From Bacteroidales bacterium UBA1216 (GTDB taxonomy: Bacteria > Bacteroidota > Bacteroidia > Bacteroidales > Paludibacteraceae), in contig DBXI01000071.1 of assembly GCA_002309255.1 (NCBI GenBank), positions 1-33,161 on the forward strand: DNA of 33,161 bases. Direction: 5' to 3'. How positions within the stretch are numbered: the stretch's first letter is position 1; the number at the start of each line of letters is the position of its first letter. A program made the translations under genes and the position numbers. Below, piece after piece: positions 22,571 to 31,122 of the stretch. Below the pieces are notes generated by a model. It was given only the letters and a program-made list of their open reading frames with translations. It had not been told where the DNA came from and made no database searches.

Positions 22571-25234
22571 ATGGCCGACTTTAGCGACGCAATCAAATAT
22601 CATCTGACAGGCATGTACCAAGACTGGTTCTTGGATTATGCCTCTTACGTCATTCTTGAGCGTGCTGTCCCCGCGATCGAGGACGGCTTGAAGCCTGTTC
22701 AGCGCCGTATCCTTCATGCAATGAAGGCGGTGGATGACGGCAAGTACAACAAGGTAGCCAACATCGTGGGTCAGACCATGCAGTATCACCCTCATGGCGA
22801 TGCGTCAATCGGTGATGCGCTGGTGCAGCTCGGGCAGAAAGACCTGCTCATTGACTGCCAGGGTAACTGGGGTAACATCCTCACCGGCGATGGCGCGGCT
22901 GCGCCGCGATACATCGAGGCGCGGCTGTCGAAGTTCGCCTTGGAGACCGTGTTCAACCCCAAGACCACCCGTTGGATGGCTTCGTACGATGGCCGTAAGA
23001 AGGAGCCTGTGCACCTGCCAGTCAAGTTCCCGCTGCTGCTTGCGCAGGGTGTAGAAGGAATTGCTGTAGGCCTGAACTCCAAGATACTGCCGCACAACTT
23101 TGTTGAGTTGTGTGATGCATCGCTGGCGTATCTACGCGGCGAGGAGTTCACGCTCTATCCTGACTTCCCCACCGGCGGCGAGGTGGATGTCAGTCGCTAC
23201 AACGACGGCGAACGTGGCGGTGTGATCAAGATTCGCTCGCGCATCAGCAAGGCGGATGACAATAAGACCCTGATCATCAGTCAGGTGCCTTTCGGTACAA
23301 CCACCTCTAAGATCATCGACACCATCCTCAAGGCACAGGAGCGCGGAAAGATCAAGATAAAGAAGGTGGATGACTTTACCGCCGAGGAGGCAAAGATCGT
23401 TGTGCAACTGGCGCCGGGAGCTTCATCCGACAAGACGATTGATGCACTCTACGCCTTCACCGATTGCGAAGTATCCATCTCGCCCAACTGCTGCGTCATA
23501 CAGGACAAGAAGCCTATCTTCACTAATGTATCCACGCTGCTGAAACTCTCTACCGACAATACGAAGGATCTGCTACGCCAGGAGCTGGAGATACAGAAAG
23601 CTGAGCTTGAGGAGCAGTACTTCTACACCTCGCTGGAGAAAATCTTCATCGAGAATCGCATCTACAAGGAGGAGGGTTACGAGCAGGCACCGAACAAGGA
23701 GAAACTTATAAAGTTCGTTGATCAGGCATTGGAGCCATTCAAGGCCAAACTCATCCGCGAGGTGCGCACCGAGGATATAGAGCGGCTGTTCGATATCCGC
23801 ATGATCCGCATCACCAAGTTCGACGCCAAGAAAGCGGACGAGCTGATGAAGGATCTGGATAAGAAAATCAAGGCCACCATCCACGACCTCAATCACCTCA
23901 CGGACTACACCATCGCTTGGTTCGAGATGCTCAAGCAGAAGTACGGCGCACGCTATCCGCGCAAGACGGAGGTGCGTAACTTCGCGAACATCAACGTCAA
24001 GACTGTCGTCGAAGCCAACGAGAAACTGTATATCAATTATGCTGATGGTTTCGTGGGTACCGGACTGAAGAAAGACGAGTTCCTCTTCAACTGCTCAGAT
24101 ATAGATGACATCATCGTCTTCCACAAGGATGGCAAGTACAAAATCCTGCGCGTGGCGGAGAAAGTGTTTATCGGTACGGACATCCTTCACATCGCCATCT
24201 TCAAAAAAGACGATGTGCGCACCATCTACAACGTGGTCTATCGTGACGGAAAGGGTGGTATTTACTACATGAAGCGTTTCCACGTAACTGGTGTGACACG
24301 TGACAAGGAGTATGACCTCACGCAGGGCAAGCCGGGCTCAAAAGTCGTTTATTTTACCGCTAATCCCAACGGCGAGGCGGAGGTCATCCGCGTGGCACTC
24401 AAGCCGCAACTGCACCTTAAAAAAGTAGAGGTGCTCAAGGATCTCTCCGAACTGGCGGTCAAGAACCGCAACGCGATGGGTAACGTGCTCACGAAGTTTG
24501 AGGTCAAGTCGATCACTCTGAAGCAGAAAGGTCACTCCACGCTCGGCGGACGCAAAGTCTGGTTCGATCCCGATGTGTTGCGCGTCAACTACGATGAGCA
24601 GGGCACCTATCTCGGCGAGTTCGATGACGATGATCGGATCCTCGTTATCACCACCGAGGGTAACTACTACCTCAATAACTTCGATCCCACGGCGCACTTC
24701 GATAACAACATTCTCCGCATCGAGAAGTGGCAACCCGACAAGGTTTGGTCACTTGCTATGTGGAACGACGAGCTGCAGTTCTACTACGGCAAGCGCTTCA
24801 CGCTGGCGGATGCGCTGGCTAAGCCGCAATCACTTCTCGGCGAGGCGGGCGGACACAGGATGATGGTGCTCTCCGATCGCGAGGAAGCCACCTTCCAGCT
24901 GCAGTTCACCGATGAGAATCGCCCGGCACTCGATGTGCTCATGGCGGAGTTCATCGATGTCAAGTCGGCTAAGGCGCGCGGCAAACGGTTGAGCAACTAC
25001 GACATAGCTAACATCATCGACATCACACCAGAGCCGCCCGAGCCCGAACCCGAGCCTGAACCCGAGCCCGAACCCGAGACCCCGGAAACAACGGAATCAA
25101 CGGAATCAACGGAAAATAAGGAAAACACGCAACCTACGGAAACTACGCAACCTACGGAGTCTCCGGCGAAGCCCTCTATCCCCTTCACGATCACCAACGG
25201 TGAAGCGGATGTGCAGCTGACGTTAGATTTATAG
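22571..25234 (+). CDS. parC: DNA topoisomerase IV subunit A
   Basis: An 887-aa type IIA topoisomerase breakage-reunion subunit that decatenates chromosomes with ParE. The N-terminal DGLKPVQRRIL (about residues 38-48), the HPHGDASIGDALV helix, and the catalytic Tyr114 in AAAPRYIEARLS are all present. A C-terminal beta-pinwheel-like region runs to about 815. Residues about 820-870 are a low-complexity tail of alternating Pro-Glu, then TES/TEN/TQPTE repeats, followed by a conserved-looking end (FTITNGEADVQLTLDL). The DNA of the tail has ACGGAATCA tandem repeats. It could be annotated gyrA-like, but the length and style fit Bacteroidota ParC. parE is not in the window. Confidence 0.93.
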   Translation: MADFSDAIKYHLTGMYQDWFLDYASYVILERAVPAIEDGLKPVQRRILHAMKAVDDGKYNKVANIVGQTMQYHPHGDASIGDALVQLGQKDLLIDCQGNWGNILTGDGAAAPRYIEARLSKFALETVFNPKTTRWMASYDGRKKEPVHLPVKFPLLLAQGVEGIAVGLNSKILPHNFVELCDASLAYLRGEEFTLYPDFPTGGEVDVSRYNDGERGGVIKIRSRISKADDNKTLIISQVPFGTTTSKIIDTILKAQERGKIKIKKVDDFTAEEAKIVVQLAPGASSDKTIDALYAFTDCEVSISPNCCVIQDKKPIFTNVSTLLKLSTDNTKDLLRQELEIQKAELEEQYFYTSLEKIFIENRIYKEEGYEQAPNKEKLIKFVDQALEPFKAKLIREVRTEDIERLFDIRMIRITKFDAKKADELMKDLDKKIKATIHDLNHLTDYTIAWFEMLKQKYGARYPRKTEVRNFANINVKTVVEANEKLYINYADGFVGTGLKKDEFLFNCSDIDDIIVFHKDGKYKILRVAEKVFIGTDILHIAIFKKDDVRTIYNVVYRDGKGGIYYMKRFHVTGVTRDKEYDLTQGKPGSKVVYFTANPNGEAEVIRVALKPQLHLKKVEVLKDLSELAVKNRNAMGNVLTKFEVKSITLKQKGHSTLGGRKVWFDPDVLRVNYDEQGTYLGEFDDDDRILVITTEGNYYLNNFDPTAHFDNNILRIEKWQPDKVWSLAMWNDELQFYYGKRFTLADALAKPQSLLGEAGGHRMMVLSDREEATFQLQFTDENRPALDVLMAEFIDVKSAKARGKRLSNYDIANIIDITPEPPEPEPEPEPEPEPETPETTESTESTENKENTQPTETTQPTESPAKPSIPFTITNGEADVQLTLDL
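25088..25158 (+). repeat. ACGGAATCA-type repeats in the parC tail
   Basis: Imperfect 9-nt repeats (ACGGAATCA twice, then ACGGAAAATAAGG) are followed by two copies of CGCAACCTACGGA. They encode the Thr/Glu/Ser low-complexity segment of ParC. Similar ACGGAATC units occur in the coiled-coil protein gene near 9713-9734 and in the octamer array at 14858-14867. Confidence 0.7.
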
Positions 25235-25240
25235 CATTGT

Positions 25241-26200
25241 ATGAAACGTATATTGATCGTAATATCACTTCTAACCCTCGTCACCATGCATCCCGCATCG
25301 GCTGCAGAGGTCGGAACCATAGAGCGCGACACACTCCTGGGTGTGCCGTGCTGCGTTTATCTGCCAAGCGGCTACGTTCAGCGCGTGGCAAGCAGCAAAA
25401 CAGTCTTCCCCGTGCTCTACCTCCATCATGGGATGTTCGGATCGGAGGACGACTGGTCAACGCAAGGCGAGCTGCTTAAACTGATGAATATGCTACTCTT
25501 GGCGGGACAAGTCAAGGAGATGGTAATTATTATGCCCGATAACTTCCTGGGCAGCATCCCTCCCCTCACGCGCGACAGTCTGTTGAACGCACCGAACATC
25601 ACTCCATCGGGCGAGACCATCGACACCTCCATGGGCAGTGCGCATTGGCGCAAGTTTACCAGCGAGCAGGAGCAAGCTTACGAGATGTCCGGCTACTGGG
25701 AAGAGCACTTCGCGGAGTTCATGGCTGAGGCTGAGAAACGTTATAGCATCAGCACCAATCCTGCCATGCGAGCGATTGCCGGCTTGTCTATGGGCGGCTT
25801 CCACACCATGCACGTGGCGCACTACCTCCACGGACAGTTCGCTTATGTCGGGCTGTTCTCAGCAGTGATTATCCCGCGCCAGGGAGATGAGCAGGTGTCA
25901 CCCGAATACGATTCGCAGTTCCACACCTCGGGATTCGATTACCAAATGGAGTATCCCTCGCCCGTATATAGCCACTGGATGCAGGATCTTCGCCGCGATG
26001 CGCCCGCACCACCGATGTACTGGATAGCTATGGGACGCGATGACTTCCTCTACGCGCAGATGCAGGACTACCGACTATGGCTTGACCAGAACAACTTCGA
26101 ATACACGTACTACGAGAGCCAGGGCGGACACACCTGGCCGAATTGGCAGAACTATTTCTGCCGCTTTACAAAGAAACTGTTTTGGGATGATAAGTTCTAA
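25241..26200 (+). CDS. secreted esterase-D-like alpha/beta hydrolase
   Basis: A 319-aa exported serine hydrolase of the esterase D/feruloyl-esterase-like family. A signal peptide covers about residues 1-22 (cleavage after ASA). The nucleophile Ser183 lies in GLSMGG, the acid is probably Asp267 or Asp268 in GRDDFLY, and the histidine is His297 in GGHTWPNW. An oxyanion-region LHHGMFGSEDDW (about 61-72) is present. Related enzymes release feruloyl or acetyl groups from plant polysaccharides or act on siderophore esters. The substrate here is unknown. It starts 6 nt after parC and precedes the OmpA-family gene by 30 nt. Confidence 0.88.
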   Translation: MKRILIVISLLTLVTMHPASAAEVGTIERDTLLGVPCCVYLPSGYVQRVASSKTVFPVLYLHHGMFGSEDDWSTQGELLKLMNMLLLAGQVKEMVIIMPDNFLGSIPPLTRDSLLNAPNITPSGETIDTSMGSAHWRKFTSEQEQAYEMSGYWEEHFAEFMAEAEKRYSISTNPAMRAIAGLSMGGFHTMHVAHYLHGQFAYVGLFSAVIIPRQGDEQVSPEYDSQFHTSGFDYQMEYPSPVYSHWMQDLRRDAPAPPMYWIAMGRDDFLYAQMQDYRLWLDQNNFEYTYYESQGGHTWPNWQNYFCRFTKKLFWDDKF

Positions 26201-26230
26201 CCCCTTCATCCCCTCTAAATACTGACGCTT

Positions 26231-28990
26231 ATGAAGAGACTCTTACTACCTCTTATCGCCTTATGTTTCGCCTGCCTTATGCAGGCGCAGGAATATGAGT
26301 ACCCCATCCTAAAGCAGGTGCTCAAGGGTAACTACGAAGCTGCACAGAAGGATATCGACAAGCACCTGGCCAAAGACCCGAACGATGTGCCTTATCTCTT
26401 CTCGGCGGCCAAACTGTACTCCATGGCAGAGTATAGCGGACGCAATATACCTCAGGCATACAAGTGCATCAACGCTTGCAAAACGCAGTATCTGCGCCTG
26501 GAGCCGGCAGTGCAGGACAAGCTTATAGCCAAAGGTCTGACCAAGGAGTTGATCAACAACACGATTCACGAAGTGTGCTCCATCGCACTCAAGGAAGCTG
26601 AGGCTGTCAACACCGAAGAGGCATACAACAACTTCCTTCGCGCGTACCCGCGCGCCGTTCCTTCTTTACAGCGTCAAGCCAAGGAGCACCTGAGCCACCT
26701 GGCATTCGAGCAGGCGGCTGAGCGCAACACGATAGGCGCCTACGAGCTCTTCCTCACGAATCACCCCAACGGCTCGGATGTCAAGGAGGCCACACGCCGC
26801 CGCAATGCGCTCGCCTATGAGCAGGCCGCGCAGCGCAATAACCTCACGGCGTTCCGCGAGTTCCTCGACCGCTACCCCGAGGCGGAGAACGTACCCGATG
26901 CCTGGCAGCAGATCTACGCGTTGGCACTACGCGATGCGGAGCGTCAAGGCACCCCCGAGGCACTCTCGGCGTACATCAACACCTACCCCGACAGCCCCTA
27001 CGCACGCCGACAACTCTCCGAGCAGGCAGATGACAAGTACGCGTCGTTCATCAGCCGTGGCGACTGGACTGCCCTCCGCGACAAGGCAGCCAAACGCAAG
27101 GATCAGCTGGAGCAACGCATGCTCTACTATGCTATCCTGCATATCGCCCGCGACCGACACAGCGCACCCGCTGCCCTTCTCGCATTCCAGAACGCACCGA
27201 ACACCGATGCCAAGGACTCTGCATGGCTCATCCTCCACGATGTGTACTGCAGCACGGGGGTACCCAGTGATCTCATCAAGTTCCACGAACTCTATCCCAA
27301 CCCGCGATTTGCCGAACTTGAGGCACGCGATCGGAAGATCGTAGCACAATACACCACAGCCCGCACCACCGACACCGGATGGCCTGCTCTTATCCGACTG
27401 GCTGCCCCCTACCGCGTAGCCTACGAGTGGCTCATTAAGCAGATAAGCGAACATCTCAACCGCCAGGATCTGGAGATGGCGCTACAAACAGTAGAACCTT
27501 TCGCTGAGGCGTTCGGAGACAACCCTGACTACCGAAACCTCGTGGAGGCACTCAAGCTTGGCATGCAGGAGGAGGTCAACCCCGAACGTTTCTCCGACTC
27601 TATCAACTCGCCGGTCAAAGAATATACTCCGGTGATGACCGTTGACGGCAATACGCTCTTCTTCGTCCGGATGGTCTACGACAAGGCAGCCGGCGACAAC
27701 GAGGATGTCTATACATCCACCTTCCGCGACGGCATCTGGGACAAAGCTTTGCCCCTGCTGGACATCAACTCACCGGCCTCACACGAAGCCATTCAGTCTG
27801 TCTCGGCCGACGGGACACAGCTCATCCTCTTCCGCAACGGACTGCTGTACTCCACCATCCGCTCCGCTGAAGGATGGTCGAAGCCCGCTATACTGCCCGA
27901 CAACATCAATATTGCCAAGTGGCAGAGCGACGCAATGATCACCGCCGACGGACGAGCCATGATCTTCTCCGCACTCAAGCAGGTGGAGAGCGAGGTCAGC
28001 CCTTCGGTGAACATCTTCGTATCCATCATGGACGACGATGGCAACTGGGGCGAAGCCATCGATCTTGGTCCCACCATCAACACCCCCGGCTTGGAGCGCA
28101 AACCGTTCTTGCACCCCGACATGCACACCATGTACTTCAGCTCCGACCGACACGGCAACCTCGGAAACCTCGATGTGTTCAAAACAACTCGCCTCAGCGA
28201 CGAGTCTTGGACGGAGTGGTCGGAACCCATCAATCTCGGCGCTGCGATCAACTCCCCTAGAGAGGAGTGGGGATACAAGATCAGCACCGAAGGTAGCACC
28301 GCTTATTACTCCAACGGAGAAGACCTCTATTCGCTCGAACTCCCCCTCAGCATGCGACCAAACGCCGTCGCTTCCGTCTCAGGCACTGTGCGCGATGAAA
28401 CAGGACAGACGGTCGGCGTTACGATCCGATGGGAGGATCTGGATACACACGAGAACATAGGCCAGTCGCAGACCGACCCCAACGAAGGATCATTCTACAT
28501 CGTTATGCCGCTCGGCAAGAACTACGGCTATTACATCGATGACGAACGCTACTTCCCACTCTCTAACAACATCGACCTGCGCGAGCAGCGCAAAACGCTC
28601 AGCATCGAGAAGAACATCCAGCTCACGTCCTACCAGAAGATGATCGAGGACGGAATCCCTGTACAGGTCAACAACCTCTTCTTCCCCGTCAACGAATATG
28701 TCCTACTCCCGCAATCCGAGAGCGAGCTGATGCGTGTGGCGAAGATCATCAAGGATCGCAACCTCCGCGTTGAGATCAGCGGTCACACCGACTCCTCCGG
28801 CGATCCGCAGAAGAACATCGTCCTCTCCAACCGACGCGCCGAGTCTGTCCGCACCTTCCTCATTGAGCAAGGATGCAACCCTTCGCTGCTTGTTGCTAAG
28901 GGCTACGGAGCTAACCGACCCATCGCCACCAACGAAACAGCAGAAGGCAAACAACTCAACAGACGAGTAGAACTACAATTCATCAAATAA
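26231..28990 (+). CDS. PD40 beta-propeller/OmpA-family envelope protein (PorE-like architecture)
   Basis: A 919-aa exported protein. After the signal peptide (cleavage near QAQ, residues 18-20) comes a long helical-repeat region to about residue 440. It has units of the form A-x-x-x-N-T-x-x-A-Y-x-x-F-L-x-x-Y-P. Next is a WD40/PD40-type beta-propeller (about 460-710), a carboxypeptidase-regulatory-like beta domain (about 715-790) and a C-terminal OmpA peptidoglycan-binding domain (about 810-919; ISGHTDSSGD, LSNRRAESVRTFL, NRRVEL). This order matches PorE of the Porphyromonas type IX secretion system. PorE is a lipoprotein, however, and no convincing lipobox is seen here. The assignment is by architecture only. 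Confidence 0.85.
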   Translation: MKRLLLPLIALCFACLMQAQEYEYPILKQVLKGNYEAAQKDIDKHLAKDPNDVPYLFSAAKLYSMAEYSGRNIPQAYKCINACKTQYLRLEPAVQDKLIAKGLTKELINNTIHEVCSIALKEAEAVNTEEAYNNFLRAYPRAVPSLQRQAKEHLSHLAFEQAAERNTIGAYELFLTNHPNGSDVKEATRRRNALAYEQAAQRNNLTAFREFLDRYPEAENVPDAWQQIYALALRDAERQGTPEALSAYINTYPDSPYARRQLSEQADDKYASFISRGDWTALRDKAAKRKDQLEQRMLYYAILHIARDRHSAPAALLAFQNAPNTDAKDSAWLILHDVYCSTGVPSDLIKFHELYPNPRFAELEARDRKIVAQYTTARTTDTGWPALIRLAAPYRVAYEWLIKQISEHLNRQDLEMALQTVEPFAEAFGDNPDYRNLVEALKLGMQEEVNPERFSDSINSPVKEYTPVMTVDGNTLFFVRMVYDKAAGDNEDVYTSTFRDGIWDKALPLLDINSPASHEAIQSVSADGTQLILFRNGLLYSTIRSAEGWSKPAILPDNINIAKWQSDAMITADGRAMIFSALKQVESEVSPSVNIFVSIMDDDGNWGEAIDLGPTINTPGLERKPFLHPDMHTMYFSSDRHGNLGNLDVFKTTRLSDESWTEWSEPINLGAAINSPREEWGYKISTEGSTAYYSNGEDLYSLELPLSMRPNAVASVSGTVRDETGQTVGVTIRWEDLDTHENIGQSQTDPNEGSFYIVMPLGKNYGYYIDDERYFPLSNNIDLREQRKTLSIEKNIQLTSYQKMIEDGIPVQVNNLFFPVNEYVLLPQSESELMRVAKIIKDRNLRVEISGHTDSSGDPQKNIVLSNRRAESVRTFLIEQGCNPSLLVAKGYGANRPIATNETAEGKQLNRRVELQFIK

Positions 28991-29084
28991 TTTTGGTTAT
29001 TGGGGTAATTATTGACCACATTTTCCCATTTCCGCACAAAAAACACAAAAATATCACACTTTCTGAAAAATTATTGCAAATAAA

Positions 29085-29116
29085 TTTGCTTTATTCAATA
29101 AAAAATCGTAACTTTG
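29085..29116 (+). promoter_or_regulatory. Bacteroidota promoter for the 447-aa secreted protein
   Basis: TTTG at 29085-29088, a 20-bp spacer, TAACTTTG at 29109-29116. The leader is about 83 nt and contains a 7-bp hairpin, TTATGTT (29144-29150) with AACATAA (29155-29161). Confidence 0.83.
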
Positions 29117-29205
29117 CACGGATTTGCAGAAATATGCAACAACTTATGTTCAACAACATAAAAATATACAATACAATCTTTTATTAACTTAAAAAAATCA
29201 AAATC

Positions 29206-30549
29206 ATGAAAAAGATCTTTTCTCTTTTTGCTGCCGTTCTGTTCGCAGGTAGCATGTTTGCCGCTAAGTCAACACTGACTTTCGAAAAGGCATGTGGGGG
29301 CTCCGGCACAGCTGATGATGGCGCAGTATGGACTGTTTCATCAGATGCAGAAGAATCTCAATTTGACAATGCCCGTGGTATCCACTATGGCACAGGCAGC
29401 AAATCGGTACAATATTTGCAATTAGAGACGGATGACATTGAGGGCACTATTGCAAAAGTAGTTGTTAACGCATCCGACGCACAAGCATGTGCAACAATTT
29501 CTGTTACTGTAGGCGGCAATGCATATACAAGTGAAAGTACCACTGTCGGAAATGATAATCCAGGAAAGGACTATACGTTTACCGGTGACAAATCAGGCGC
29601 TATTGTTGTTCGTATTGATCGTGGCGAAGCAAAAGTTAAGGCACTTTATGTTAAATCCATTGAGGTGACAATTGATAACGGCGGCGCTCCTGATCCCGAA
29701 CTCTCCGTTGATCCTGTATCCATTGACTTCGGTACAGTAGAGCAGGGACAAGAAATTGACGATAAGGAAGTTGAAGTAACCTTCGCAAATTTGACGGGTT
29801 TGGTTACATTCTCCGAACTGGAAGCTCCGTTCAGCGCTGAGGGTATAATCGAGTCCTCTGGCGATATGATCACCATCTCTGTAAACACCGAAGAAATAGG
29901 CGACTTTACACAAACCCTTACTATTGAGTCTGTGGATGATGAGAAATCAGTAGCTGTTGAACTTCATGTGAAAGTGAAGGCTCCGGCTCGCGCATATCAA
30001 CAAACCTTCGACCTGGCTGCAATTGAAGACTTTGCTGAGTGGGAGAGTGGATATCAAGAGCACACCATTGAGGGGACAGACGCAAAAATCGTTATGGCAT
30101 CTGCCAATCACCAAACAGGCACAATCACGGATATTCCTGTTACCAAAGGTGGCGATGTTGAACTGATTCTGACCAATGCCAAGAAGGAACTCACAGCTGT
30201 TCGCTTTATCTGCAGGCAGTGGACAACGAAGACGCAAACCATCACTCTGAATTATTCAACTGACGGCGGTGAGAACTACGATGCATTTGACCCTGCTGTT
30301 TCTTCCGATGAGTTTGAGGTTGAGAAAATTGGTCTTCCTGCAGGCACTAACGCCATTAAGGCTTCATTCAGCAGCCAAAGCAATCAGGTAGGTATTGAAA
30401 GTGTAAGCTTCGATCTCCAGGATAAGGAAGCTACCGCTATCAACAACGTTGCTGCTGACGCTAAGGCTCAGAAGCTCATCCGCGACGGACAACTCTATAT
30501 CCTCCGCGACGGTCAGCTCTTCAACGCAAACGGAGCTGCTGTTAAGTAA
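29206..30549 (+). CDS. secreted beta-sandwich protein with short C-terminal sorting-like tail
   Basis: A 447-aa exported protein of unknown role. The signal peptide (MKKIFSLFAAVLFAGSMFAA) is almost identical to that of the protein at 31123. A first beta-rich domain covers about residues 22-160. An Ig-like ASPM/HYDIN-type domain follows (about 162-258, starting at LSVDPVSIDFGTVEQGQ). Next is a second beta-sandwich (about 262-405) that resembles choice-of-anchor domains. The last 40 residues contain AKAQKLIRDGQLYILRDGQ and then LFNANGAAVK. The gene has its own promoter and a strong terminator. No catalytic motif is visible, so adhesion or glycan binding is only a guess. Confidence 0.82.
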   Translation: MKKIFSLFAAVLFAGSMFAAKSTLTFEKACGGSGTADDGAVWTVSSDAEESQFDNARGIHYGTGSKSVQYLQLETDDIEGTIAKVVVNASDAQACATISVTVGGNAYTSESTTVGNDNPGKDYTFTGDKSGAIVVRIDRGEAKVKALYVKSIEVTIDNGGAPDPELSVDPVSIDFGTVEQGQEIDDKEVEVTFANLTGLVTFSELEAPFSAEGIIESSGDMITISVNTEEIGDFTQTLTIESVDDEKSVAVELHVKVKAPARAYQQTFDLAAIEDFAEWESGYQEHTIEGTDAKIVMASANHQTGTITDIPVTKGGDVELILTNAKKELTAVRFICRQWTTKTQTITLNYSTDGGENYDAFDPAVSSDEFEVEKIGLPAGTNAIKASFSSQSNQVGIESVSFDLQDKEATAINNVAADAKAQKLIRDGQLYILRDGQLFNANGAAVK

Positions 30550-30612
30550 AACCTGTTAATTAAGATCTGTTAAGTATTCAAGTTAAGTAATACTTCACAG
30601 TTTTCCCAAACC

Positions 30613-30650
30613 AAGAGGGTGTGTCATCCGACGCACCCTCTTAAATTTCT
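30613..30650 (+). terminator. strong terminator after the 447-aa secreted protein
   Basis: AAGAGGGTGTGTC (30613-30625) pairs with GACGCACCCTCTT (30630-30642) with one G-U pair and a 4-nt loop. A T-rich stretch, AAATTTCT, follows. The stem is identical to the terminator at 32278-32307. Confidence 0.88.
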
Positions 30651-30690
30651 GGTAATACATTCTGGTATTACTTGACTTACATTGATCAAC

Positions 30691-30717
30691 GTAATTCGTT
30701 TTATTCGTTTAATTCGT
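30691..30717. repeat. 9-bp array, three units
   Basis: GTAATTCGT, TTTATTCGT and TTAATTCGT are contiguous. Variant AATTCGCG and AATTTGTG units recur about 70-80 bp downstream. Confidence 0.7.
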
Positions 30718-30828
30718 GAACTATATTGTTCTATTTAATCTGTGAACGAAATAAATAATTTTTGTTTAATATATGGTTGTTAATTCGCGCTAATTTGTGT
30801 TACTCCCCAACACATCGTTACCCGAATG

Positions 30829-30883
30829 TAGTAGGTAATTAGTAGGTGATTAGTAGGTGGTTAGTAGGTGATTAGTAGGTGAT
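30829..30883. repeat. 11-bp tandem array, five units
   Basis: Five contiguous 11-mers: TAGTAGGTAAT, TAGTAGGTGAT, TAGTAGGTGGT, then TAGTAGGTGAT twice. It lies in the gap between the two secreted-protein genes, about 185 bp upstream of the promoter at 31014. Confidence 0.92.
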
Positions 30884-31013
30884 TTATCTGAATCATAGCG
30901 GTTGCTTCGTGTTCGTCACCGATCCGTGTGACGCACAATCGTTACGCAAAACACCCACAAAAATAGCCTTTTAAACAAAAAACACACAAAAAACAAAAAT
31001 AATTGCAAAAATA

Positions 31014-31045
31014 TTTGCTTTTATCAATTTATTTTTGTACCTTTG
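31014..31045 (+). promoter_or_regulatory. Bacteroidota promoter for the 377-aa secreted protein
   Basis: TTTG at 31014-31017, a 20-bp spacer, TACCTTTG at 31038-31045. The predicted transcription start near 31052 makes the in-frame ATG at 31003 impossible and supports the ATG at 31123 after a leader of about 71 nt. Confidence 0.83.
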
Positions 31046-31122
31046 TACGATTTTATGCACATCATATAATATTATGCTATAAATCAACCATAAAAAACAA
31101 CAATTTAAAAATCAAAACAATC

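Larger units (their letters stand above)
30643..31013. other. gene-free interval with short repeat arrays
   Basis: No ORF in this stretch looks real. It holds a 7-bp inverted repeat (GTAATAC 30652-30658 with GTATTAC 30665-30671), a 9-mer array (30691-30717), scattered AATTCGCG and AATTTGTG variants (30780-30800) and a five-unit 11-mer array (30829-30883). The A-rich run leading to the promoter at 31014 closes the interval. No tRNA, rRNA or CRISPR structure is seen. Confidence 0.7.

Noticed and set aside
28993..29187. 64-aa reading frame after the OmpA-family gene
   Set aside because: It overlaps the promoter and leader of the next gene and has a random AT-rich composition.
30829..30883. CRISPR array
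   Set aside because: Units are 11 bp and contiguous without spacers, and no cas genes are present.
31003..31122. Forty-residue N-terminal extension of the 377-aa secreted protein
   Set aside because: It spans the promoter, and a signal peptide starts at 31123.
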